Of a stretch of DNA of 64,000 nt, positions 41,301 to 53,375 are shown piece after piece. Within the stretch, counting starts at the first letter, position 1; each line of letters opens with the position of its first letter. Under the pieces are notes generated by a model. The model was not told the DNA's origin. It did not search any database and saw nothing but the letters and a program-made list of their open reading frames with translations. The DNA is from Anadara kagoshimensis (Eukaryota > Mollusca > Bivalvia > Arcoida > Arcidae), in the NCBI GenBank assembly GCA_021292105.1, contig CM037861.1:30489674-30553673 (forward strand), given 5' to 3'. Position numbers and translations under genes: made by a program.

Positions 41301-44300
41301 TCACTGAGGCAGTCCATTTAATAGTTGAGTTGTAAGAGTGACCTCTTTTAGTACAGATCTCTAGCTTTCGTGGACCTAAAAACTGAAAATCTGTAGTGAC
41401 TGTTTAGCAGTCTCATTTAAAAACTCTCATTAGTCTTACTGATGGCCTCTTAAAAACCACAGTCATGTTAAAAGTTTGTATTTTTCAGGACCATGTTGCT
41501 GAAAGCATCCATATTAGGTGTGCTGGTTTATTTTTGGTTTCATGATACTGTCCGACAATCGGTAAGTACTGAATTTGTAAAAAATTTTATGAATTATGAT
41601 ATAGAAAAAAATTGTTATCACTTAAATTGTTTTCTTGTTGCTGATTGGTTTAATGTGCTGTGTAAAAATATATCGTGCAGCTAGCTTGGATTGGAACCTA
41701 CAGCTATAAGTTACACGAGTATACCTGTACGTCCCAGAATCATGAGTCTGGGACTTATACTAGAGTGAGAAAGTTTGTCACTGCACTTGCTGAAGGTCAG
41801 TGGTTTTCTCTGGGTACTCATTTCTTATACCATCACTGTGGTAGCTCAGTTGGTAGAGTGCTCGCTCCGTAAGTAGGAGGTCTGCAACTTTGCCTATAGC
41901 TGGCGACATCTCGATATAAGTGAAATATTCTTGACTGGGACGTTAAACACCATTACTCACTCACTCACTCACTCACTCACTCACTCACTCACTCACTCAC
42001 TCACTCACTCACTCACTCACTCACTCATTTCTTATACCATTCTTTAACTGGTCACCTCAATTTCAGTAAACAAATCTTAACTGGGGCATGGAACTTGTTT
42101 ACTACTTTCTTTTGTATTTATTGACAGTGTTGGGAGACAGTGGTAGGAGACCTATACTGGTGGATTAAATTATCCCCTGCCTTTCGAAGAAAGAGGGAGA
42201 TATTAAATTAAATTTGAGTTTCTGTCCTTTTGTCCATCTTTCCTCCGTTTGTCTGAAATTCTTGTCTGTGCAAATTCTCCAAAACTATGAAGCACATCTT
42301 CATGAAACTTGGTGCAAAGCATCAACATTGATAGGAGATGTGCATATCGTTAACCCAAGTTGGTTTGCTCATTTTCCTGGGAGTTATTGCCCTTTAAGTG
42401 CAATTCACAAAAAAAGAGAACCTGCTGGCAGGGGATTCTAATTCACTGAATTTATTTGTATTCATACTTGTCACTACCATCACATACCCTGTCATCTGCT
42501 CCACTCCACCCTACTCCACTTGTTACTACTTTCTTGTCTTATATTTATTTACAGTGTTGGGAGACAGTGGTAGGAGGTGAAATCTACAGACTAGTACTGG
42601 TGGATTTTATATTTATACTCATCACTACCATTAAATACCCCCGGTCATCTGCTCCACTCTGCCCTATTCTGTTGTACTACTTTTTGTTTTGTATCTATTT
42701 ACAGTGTTGGGAGACAGTGGTAGGAGGTGAAATCTACAGACTTGTACTGGTGGATTTTATATTTATACTGGTTACTACATTCTTCATGGAATTTATCAGA
42801 AGGTGATACTGAATTTTATTACATTTCTGTGACTGAATTAGGATGATATGAAATACAAAATTCTGTGTTTTCAAAAGTAAAACCTTGTCTGTACAGAGTT
42901 CAGAGAATGCTCTGAACCAAAGGTCCATTTTGGTTGAAATATTGATTTTTGAAAAAAGCATGTTCTTCATATGAAGTTGGTTGCTATATTTAATATTTTA
43001 AAAACAACACATCTTCTAATGAGGAAATATCAAAATATTTTCATAAAATCCAAAAAATTAAATATGTACTGCATAAATCATTAAACAGTCAAACCTGTCT
43101 TTTAAGGCCACCAAAGGAAACCAATAAAATTGGCCTTTATAGGCAGGTTGCCCTTACAAGAATGAAGATCAATCTGGATACAATTCTACTGGTCTTTATA
43201 AGCAGGTGACCCTTATATAGAGGTGACCCTCTAAGACAGGTTTGACTGTATGTTAATCTTTATCATTTTATTGTATCTTTTTCAGGCTAATGGCAGATTA
43301 CTGTTGTAACAAGAGTACTGGTGATGAAGGTTCAGACGGGACAGAGAAATCGGTTAACAGGGGATGTACACGGCCAGAATTTGATATCGGCAGAAATACA
43401 TTAGATCTGATTTATTCTCAAACTCTTTGTTGGTAGGTTATAAAGATTTTTGACAATTTTCATAAAAAATAGCGTTTTTGTGGTTGTAAGTTAAACCATT
43501 GTTTGCCATGAAAGACACTATACAACAAAAAACAATTTATTGCCACCACATTTTCAGTCAAATTTTGACATTATAAAGGGGTAAATACATGTAAATGGTT
43601 GAGGAAACCTGAAAATAGGAGAAAGCCATTTATCCTTCTGCAAGTGGACTGATTAACTTTTGGGATTCTTAGGTAGAAAGAAGTCTATAAGCACTTTATA
43701 CAGTCCATTCTGCCTTTAAGGCGACCTCTATACAAGGACCACCTGCTTATAAAGGCCTGTAGAATTGTATCCCAATTGGTTTGTTTATATTATTTGAACC
43801 TGTATATAAACACCACCTGCCCATACCCATTACTTATTCCCTTGGGTGGCCTTTATAGATAGGTTTGACTGTACATTCTACTTGCTATTGGTATAACTTA
43901 TAAATGACTGTAAACATATAATTTCTATTCATATTTGTTTCGTTTTGCATACTTCTTTTCTTGTAAATTACCTTTGTTATTTTTTTTCAGGTTGGGCACA
44001 TACTATTCTCCCTTACTGTCAGTAATAGTGATTATAAAGTTCTTTATCATTTTTTATGTCAAAGCAGTAAGTATTGCTATTCATTCATTCATTCATTCAT
44101 TCATTCATTCATTCATTCATTCATTCATTCATTCATTCATTCATTCATTCATTCATTCATTCATTCATTCATTTATTCAATTCATTCATTCATTCATTCA
44201 TTCATTCATTCAAAATATTCAAAATATTCAAAATCTTTTTAATAATGTAACTGTTATTCAACTTGATACATTTTCATGTGACAATCATGGTTATGAGTTG

Positions 44301-47300
44301 ATGTGGTATGATGTATTTTTGTTCATGTCATATTAACCTGTCACATTCCATATGGCAATTATGCTCTGATGATGCATTTAGAATTTATTACCTGTACATA
44401 GAGAACAAATAGTACATGTAATTGTAAATATATACAGTTGAATCTCGTTATCTCGAACTACCGGATATCTCGAACATTTTTAAAAAGTCCGAACAGAGTT
44501 GTTCTTTATTAAACCAAATCACTCCGGTTATCTCGAACTCGGATATCTCGAATTATCGGATATGTCGAACAATATTTTCGTCCCCTTGAATGATAATCCT
44601 AGGAAAATTACACTCGTTAACTCGAACAAAAAATTTAGGAAAATTAAATTTGTTAACTCGAACAAAAAAATTTGGAAAATCAAATTTGTCAACGCCTACA
44701 GATTTTTTGGTAGAAAAAAACACATTCCGACATAAGTAAAATATTTGACTGTCGGCCTTGTGTTGATTTTAAAATTACAATATTGCACTGACCTTCCAAT
44801 TTCCTTAAGCCCTTAATTATTATCCCTTGCATAAGCAATTAAACCATCAAGGAGATTAGCCGGTGTTATAATTACTGCCAAGTTGAAGGCTGCCGAGAGC
44901 GTGTGATGTGAACATTACTCAATACAACCAGAAGCTTGGGATGATTAAAGTACACAAAGCGAAACTGGTATGGAGACCAAAGCGGACTCCACTATTTGTC
45001 GGCTAGTATCAATAGCAATCAGTTATTGACAGATTTGAGTAATTAAAGAAAATCTTATAAATAATGCAGTTTTTATATACACAAATGTATCATGTTTGAA
45101 TAAATATGATATAGGAGAAAACGCCAATATACAGTTTGACAAGATAAAACCGGAAGCGACTTCCGGTAGGCATGTACGAGTTACTTCCCTTTTGTTGCCG
45201 TGTTTTTAACATCGGTTATCTCGAACTCCGGATAAGTCGAACTTTTTGCATTTCCCCGTCGAGTTTGAGATAACGAGAGTCTGTACTGTGTAATGCTTAT
45301 ATTTTGCTGTGGTTTTTTTTCTGTTATATTCGCGATGGAGTGTATTCCTGCGAAAATAAAACTGCTGTGATACATTGGTATTACCAGCCAATTAATCTTG
45401 ATAGAGTCGTTTTACTTTAATCAGATAAGGCCGCGAAAATATGACACCACAAAAGCACTAGTCATTGCAAACCGTGAAAATTCAACACCATGAAAATAAA
45501 GCAATATACAGTACCAGTGAAAAGTTTTTCTTAAATAGTATCCTAAATTATTCTGATTGTAGATTTTAGAAAAACATGGAGGCCATCATTTATAATGAGG
45601 TATATGTTTTGGTCTTTTTTCCAGGTGAGCGTTTTACAGAACTGTAGACCATCATTAAGGCCATGGAGAGCTGCCAGATCTCATACCATATTCCTGGGCT
45701 TCCTGTTCTTGTTCTTCCTGTTGTCTGCCGTAGCTGTCACAATCGGAATTATTATGTAAATCATCTTTCATTTATTTTGTAATATGTAAATATTTAGTCT
45801 CTTAATTTTGAGAAACTAAGCTATTTTTAGCTTGCATGTGCACAAGTGGAGACAAGTGATCAGATGAAGACATTTGGTTTACTGTTAATGCTGTATAAAT
45901 ACCACTTGTGTATGAAGTCCAGATTGCTTAGAAGGATGGTCTTTATTAAGAGGTTTTGCTGTATATTTATATAAATATATATAGAAATATATATATGTTC
46001 TACCGGTAGTATGTGCTTTTACTTATTTTAGAAGATCATGTATAATTACATAATCATTTACATTGTATAGCAAAATGCTGTATTGCCATTATATAGGTCT
46101 TAGAGAACCACTGCGGTAGCTCAGTTGATAGAGTGGTCGCTCCGTAAGTGGGAGGTCGTGGGTTCGATCCCCGGCCGGGTCTGACCCAAGACTTGAAAGT
46201 GGGTAGTGACTGTTCTTTTGCCAATTACTCGGCATTACGAAATGAAAGTCACGGTTCTTTCGGATGGGAACTTAAAATAAACAAGGTCCCGTGTCACGGT
46301 GGGCTTGGCACGTTAAAAAACCCTGCTGTATAATGCCATCAGCGCAACGCACAGGCAAAATTTCTGCACCTTCGCCTATAGCTGGCGACGTCTCGATATA
46401 AGTGAAATATTCTTGACTGGGACGTAAAACACCATTACTCACTCACTCACTATAGGTCTTAGACCAGTTGCCTCTAGAATGCTTATTGAAATTAGGAAGT
46501 TTTATCAGTAAGTTTCAAACAATAAAATTGAATATCTTCTTTTATTATATAGCAATATATGCCTCGCATAGAAATTAAACGATAAATCCCGAGGTGTTAG
46601 CGTGCAATAAATACCGATATTTGCATGCTAACTTTGTTCCAGTCCGAGGTATACCGAATCAATTTTTTCATACTGCATGTTTTGTCACGCTGTCGTTTAT
46701 GATGTCATACGATTGTTGTAGACGTCATCAGTGTGTTGTTGTCATATTGCACTAGTCCTTATATCCATTTACAAGAACTAGTGTAATATTTATATTGTAC
46801 AGCAAAATGGTATTTTAGATGAAATACTTGACAGAAGTTAACGAAATTCATTTTGCTATATAATAAAAGGGTTATTGAACTGATATTGTGAAATATTGTC
46901 CCAAGTTGACTCGACATTTGCACGTGCTTGCGAGTTTATATTATAAACAATATAAAAAATGGAGGACAGTAAGTGTGTGAATGTTGATGCATTCAGTCCT
47001 GGAATGGCAGAGGAAACCAGAGTATCAGAAGAAAACGTAATAATATGTAGTATTCATTAGCATTTTGATTTCTGATGTTATTTTACATCTTTGTTTTTCT
47101 CTTTCAAACAGGATAAAGCCGAGCCAAACGTGTGGTCCATTCCGCGGCAAAGACAAAGCATACAGCATCGTTACAGAGTTGGTAGACAGCTGGAATACAG
47201 AGATCAAAGTTCTACATGAAATCATAAATATTATATCATCTCCAGGCTTTATAGCAGGAATACTAGTTATACTGTGGTAAGGTCATCAGTAAAAACATAG

Positions 47301-50300
47301 CATTTTGTTCACACACTTGAGATGAAGGGCCTTGATGGCTGAGTTGTCAAAGTGTGTGCTTACTGATCACAAAGTCACTCACTGGTAGGGCCATAAAAAG
47401 TATATTGTTCCATTCACACGCTTGAGATGAGGTGCCTTCATGGCCGATTGGTCTAAAGCATGTGCATACTGATCACAGAGTCACTCACTGTGGTAGGGCC
47501 ATAAAAAGCATATTGTTTCATTCAAACACTTGAGATGAGGGGCCTTGGTGGCTGAGTTGTCAAAGTGTGTGGTTACTGATCACAGAGTCACTCACTGTGG
47601 TAGGGCCATAAAAAGCATATTGTTTCATTCACATACCTGAGATGAAGGGCCTTGGTGGCTGAGTTGTCAAAGTGTGTGCATACTGACCACAGAGTCACTC
47701 ACTGTGGTAGGGCCATAAAAAGCATATTGTTTCATTCACATACCTGAGATGAAGGGTCTTGGTGGCTGAGTTGTCAAAGTGTGTGCTTACTGATCACAGA
47801 GTCACTCACTGTGGTAGGGCCATAAAAAGCATATTGTTTCATTCACATACCTGAGATGAAGGGCCTTGGTGGCTGAGTTGTCAAAGTGTGTGCATACTGA
47901 CCACAGAGTCACTCACTGTGGTAGGGCCATAAAAAGCATATTGTTTCATTCAAACACTTGAGATGAGGGGCCTTGGTGGCTGAGTTGTCAAAGTGTGTGC
48001 TTACTGATCACAAGGCCTCTCACTGTAGTAGGGCCATAAAAAGCATATTGTTTCATTCAAACACTTGAAATTAGGGGCCTTGGTGGCTGAGTTGTCAAAG
48101 CATGTGCATACTGATCACAGAGTCACTCACTGTGGTAGGGCCATAAAAAGTATATTGTTTCATTCACATACCTGAGATGAAGGGCCTTGGTTGCTGAGTT
48201 GTCAAAGTGTGTGCATACTGATCACAGAGTCACTCACTGTGGTAGGGCCATAAAAAGTATATTGTTTCATTCACATACTTGAGATGAAGGGCCTTGGTGG
48301 CTGAGTTGTCAAAGTGTGTGCTTACTGATCACAGAGTCACTCACTGTGGTAGGGCCATAAAAAGCATATTGTTTCATTCACATACCTGAGATGAAGGGTC
48401 TTGGTGGCTGAGTTGCCAAAGTGTGTGCATACTGATCACAGAGTCACTCACTGTGGTAGGGCCATAAAAAGTATATTGTTTCATTCACATACCTGAGATG
48501 AAGGGCCTTGGTGGCTGAGTTGTCAAAGTGTGTGCATACTGATCACAGAGTCACTCACTGTGGTAGGGCCATAAAAAGCATATTGTTTCATTCACATACC
48601 TGAGATGAGGGGCCTTGGTGGCTGAGTTGTCAAAGTGTGTGCTTACTGATCACAGAGTCACTCACTGTGGTAGGGCCATAAAAAGCATATTGTTTCATTT
48701 AAACACTTGAGATGAGGGGCCTTGGTGGCTGAGTTGTCAAAGTGTGTGTTTTACTGATCACAGAGTCACTCACTGTGGTAGGGCCATAAAAAGCATATTG
48801 TTTCATTCACATACCTGAGATGAGGGGCCTTGGTGGCTGAGTTGTCAAAGTGTGTGCTTACTGATCACAGAGTCACTCACTGTGGTAGGGCCATAAAAAG
48901 CATATTGTTTCATTCACATACCTGAGATGAGGGGCCTTGGTGGCTGAGTTGTCAAAGTGTGTGCATACTGATCACAAAGTCACTCACTGTGGTAGGGCCA
49001 TAAAAAGCATATTGTTTCATTCACATACCTGAGATGAAGGGCCTTGGTGGCTGAGTTGTCAAAGTGTGTGCTTACTGATCACAGAGTCACTCACTGTGGT
49101 AGGGCCATAAAAAGCATATTGTTTCATTCACATACCTGAGATGAGGGGCCTTGGTGGCTGAGTTGTCAAAATGTGTGCTTACTGATCACAGAGTCACTCA
49201 CTGTGGTAGGGCCATAAAAAGCATATTGTTTCATTCACATACCTGAGATGAGGGGCCTTGGTGGCTGAGTTGTCAAAATGTGTGCTTACTGATCACAGAG
49301 TCACTCACTGTGGTAGGGCCATAAAAAGCATATTGTTTCATTCACATACCTGAGATGAGGGGCCTTGGTGGCTGAGTTGTCAAAATGTGTGCTTACTGAT
49401 CACAGAGTCACTCACTGTGGTAGGGCCATAAAAAGCATATTGTTTCATTCACATACCTGAGATGAAGGGCCTTGGTGGCTGAGTTGTCAAAGTGTGTGCA
49501 TACTGATCACAAAGTCACTCACTGTGGTAGGGCCATAAAAAGCATATTGTTTCATTCACATACCTGAGATGAAGGGCCTTGGTGGCTGAGTTGTCAAAGT
49601 GTGTGCTTACTGATCACAGAGTCACTCACTGTGGTAGGGCCATAAAAAGCATATTGTTTCATTCACATACCTGAGATGAGGGGCCTTGGTGGCTGAGTTG
49701 TCAAAATGTGTGCTTACTGATCACAGAGTCACTCACTGTGGTAGGGCCATAAAAAGCATATTGTTTCATTCACATACCTGAGATGAAGGGCCTTGGTGGC
49801 TGAGTTGTCAAAGTGTGTGCTTACTGATCACATAGTCACTCACTGTGGTAGGGCCATAAAAAGCATATTGTTTCATTCACATACCTGAGATGAAGGGCCT
49901 TGGTGGCTGAGTTGTCAAAGTGTGTGCTTATGGATCACAGAGTCACTCACTGTGGTAGGGCCATAAAAAGCATATTGTTTCATTCAAACACTTGAGATGA
50001 GGGGCATTGGTGGCTGAGTTGTCAAAGTGTGTGCTTATGGATCACAGAGTCACTCACTGTGGTAGGGCCATAAAAAGCATATTGTTTCATTCAAACACTT
50101 GAAATGAGGGGCCTTGGTGGCTGAGTTGTCAAAGTGTGTGCTTACTGATCACAGAGTCACTCACTGTGGTAGGGCCATAAAAAGCATATTGTTTCATTCA
50201 CACACTTGAGATGAGGGGCCTTGGTGGCTGAGTTGTCAAAGTGTGTGCATACTGATCACAAAGCCTCTTACTGTAGTAGGGCCATAAAAATAAAAGATAA

Positions 50301-53300
50301 GGATTTTATTCCCACAGTAAGACAATAGATTTAGATTCTATATGGTTATAAGAAGTGGCGCGTGGTTTTACTGTTATACTGGTTTACCATGGTACTGACC
50401 AGGAACCGGTAATACCGTGGTAAAGTCTTTGAATACCAGTATTTTAACATTGTTGAAATAACAGTTTGAATTTTGATGTGTTCATTTGAATTTTGTTTAA
50501 ATCTTTGTTTGACAATAATCCTATGATATTTAGATTTGAAGTTTTGAATAAACAGACAATTCTGTGAATTTTATTGTGTGTTAGCATCTTTGATATTCTC
50601 AAAATATCCAATGCCCAAATTTCTTAGCTGTTATTTTAGATGGGAATAGATATACTACATGTATTTGGAATCTTAATGGGTGTTTGGATGTATTTGGAAT
50701 CTTAATGGGTGTTAAGTATACTGTGATTTATACCGTGGTATTTGGTAAAATACTGTGGTATACCATAGTAAATTTTTTCTGCAGTATCCCATCTCTAGTT
50801 CTAAGTTATTGTGTGGCATTATAATAAGATTTTACTGTCATTTTGTGTCATTCTTTTAATTAATACAGTAAAACATTGATTCATTGCAATTATATGTGTA
50901 ATACAATTCTTGCATTATAAAGGGGTTTGGCAATAAATCCAGAGAGGCTTATAAAGAATAACATATAACAAATGGTTTTTTGGACCTCAAAAAAGTGTGT
51001 CAATAAAGCATGTGGCAAAATTATTGAGGGACTTAATTATGAGGTTTTACTGTAATAACTAGCATCATGTTTACTTTCCTTATTCACCTGTTTTTATATT
51101 TCAGTGTTGGAACATATTACATGAGAATTGTAATGGTTGGACATAAAGAGATGGTAACACTTTTGAAACAACAGCTAGCTATGGTATGTTGACATCTTGA
51201 TATGAATACTACATTTCATGTTTAAAAAGTCAGTGATTTTGTTTGTTTCAAATTACTACGGATCAAAGGTAGTTTACCAACAAAAATAATGACTAAAATT
51301 TTCCATTTAGACCAATAGAATCCCCCAAATTAACAGCGATAAACAAGTAAATCTATGAAAACAGATTAAATATTTCCCAATTTAAAGGCAGAAGGTACTT
51401 TCTTAAAACCATGACAAAATCACTGAAAGTAATTCACTTGACACAATTATATGGCGATAAGCATACCTAATAACCACATAATCAAATTTATTTTGCAGGT
51501 GTGTGATAATTATTTATATCACCTATGGTATTTATTTAAAAGCTAGATAGGCGGAAGCAATGTGAAATTAGATCTCTTGCTCAAAGACATACTGGGGCAA
51601 AGTAAAGTCAAACCTGTCTATAAACAGGGTTCGTACAGGCCTGGAAAAGTCCTTAAATTTTGAGGTTTGCCCTAAAAAGACCCTAAAAACAAGTCTAACC
51701 CTAAAAAGCCCTTGAATGTAACCAGAAGGCCCTAAAAAGCCCTTGAATTTGGCCACTTGGGTGTCTGTATTTCGATGTTAAGTGGTTGCAAATAGACTGA
51801 AATAAATAAATAGATTAGTTAATTAATAAGTTACATTGAAATGGACAATTTAAAGGTACCTAGCCCAATTGAACGCCCAACTTCAACCTCCACTTCAAGT
51901 GTCGTTACTATGGATACGTAAGTAATTGTTTTTTTTTATTTAATTGCCTTTGCACCAATATTTTTTTGCCATCCATCCATCCATCCATCCAGATATACCA
52001 CAGAGCCTGACTGTGGCTCCAACCAATGACTCTGGAATCACAAGTCTGCACTTAGTCACTTGACAATGTGACTTCTACTATATTTTGCAACATACATGTA
52101 TTTTATTAATCATAACAAAATATAATTTACAGGAAGGGCGTGATAAAGCATACCTATTACAAATGCTTCAAAATGTGAGCAGAAAGAACAAGGATGTGGC
52201 AAAACCATCATCCTCACAGGGACGGTTACTATCACCTGGAACTGTTAATACTGGAGATAGGTCACCAGGTAAGGTCATAAGTCATAGGTCATGAAAGATG
52301 TAAAGCAATTTTAGTGACTTCTTATCCACAATATTAATTACTGAGGAAACAGATGAAATGTTAATTTTTGGAAACACTAGAAGCAGATAATCCAAATTTT
52401 AATTATTGGAAACACCAGAAGATTCTGACCATACCCATTCATTTATCTTCTACTTATCCAGTAAAAGCATGAATATGGTAAAAAAAGTATTACTGACTGT
52501 CAGATAGACCCAGATTAAGGAATTATTAGTCCTGATATATATATAGTACTTACATGTATTTTTGGGGGATTAGCAGATTGCATATCATATATTCTAGATA
52601 TTGAGGGTTTTCAAAAAAAAAACCTTGGTGACTACTAATGGGTTTTACCAGTGTACCACATGACAAGCCATCATGTTTCTATGGAACAATTATTTCAATT
52701 GGAGAAAGAATTGTGTCAGTTCACGTTTCCTGTAAAATTGATGTTACTCCAGTTAATTTTAATATAAATGTTTCGCACAAATGTCAAGTGGTATTGATTG
52801 TATAGTACACTGGTGAGCTCCATTTGTAACTCAAGTTTTCCCCACCCTGCCTTTCTGCTGCACATGTGTGAGTTTTGCTATCTGAAATGTAAAATGCAGA
52901 TAGATACAGATTACTTATATCTTGTTTTCCAAGAAGATGTGTAGACTTAAATGTCATTAATACATATTTGAATTATTTTTTTTTTGCATCACTCAGTAAT
53001 GTCAAGATCAACAATTGGTAATCATGCACTTTTTGTAGATTTTAAACAAAGGATTTTTCTCGCTTATTTTATATAATTTTAATTGCACAGAACTTGTATA
53101 ATACATGTACCAAATTTCAGTTTTCTTCAGAACATTATAATTTTAAAGACCAAAAATATTTTTAATATATTTAATTTTTTTCATATTTTTAAAATAAATG
53201 TACATTGTAGTAATACAAGTTTTTTTTAAGATTTAAAACATGCTTTTATTTCAATTTAATGAAAAAATAATTATTGCTTTAGCTTTGTGTGTGAGAGTGC

Positions 53301-53331
53301 TTTAAGAAGAGACTTGAAAAGAGAGACTATC

Positions 53332-53375
<44 letters not shown>

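Noticed and set aside
43935..44336. 133-codon frame rich in Ile-His-Ser-Phe
   Set aside because: It is TMC exon 13 read through its donor into an (ATTC)n microsatellite.
46105..46180. Possible tRNA gene (good A and B boxes)
   Set aside because: It is the head of a SINE with the family body, tail and target duplication; no complete cloverleaf was established.
47300..50290. CRISPR-like repeat array
   Set aside because: The 107-bp units are contiguous with no unique spacers and lie in an animal gene intron.
51841..51917. Coding-looking block between TMC exons 16 and 17 (MDNLKVPSPIERPTSTSTSS) with a GTAAGT donor
   Set aside because: Possible exon lengths here do not keep frame between exons 16 and 17, the acceptor lacks a pyrimidine tract, and the joined protein already gives the conserved LKQQLAMEGRDK.
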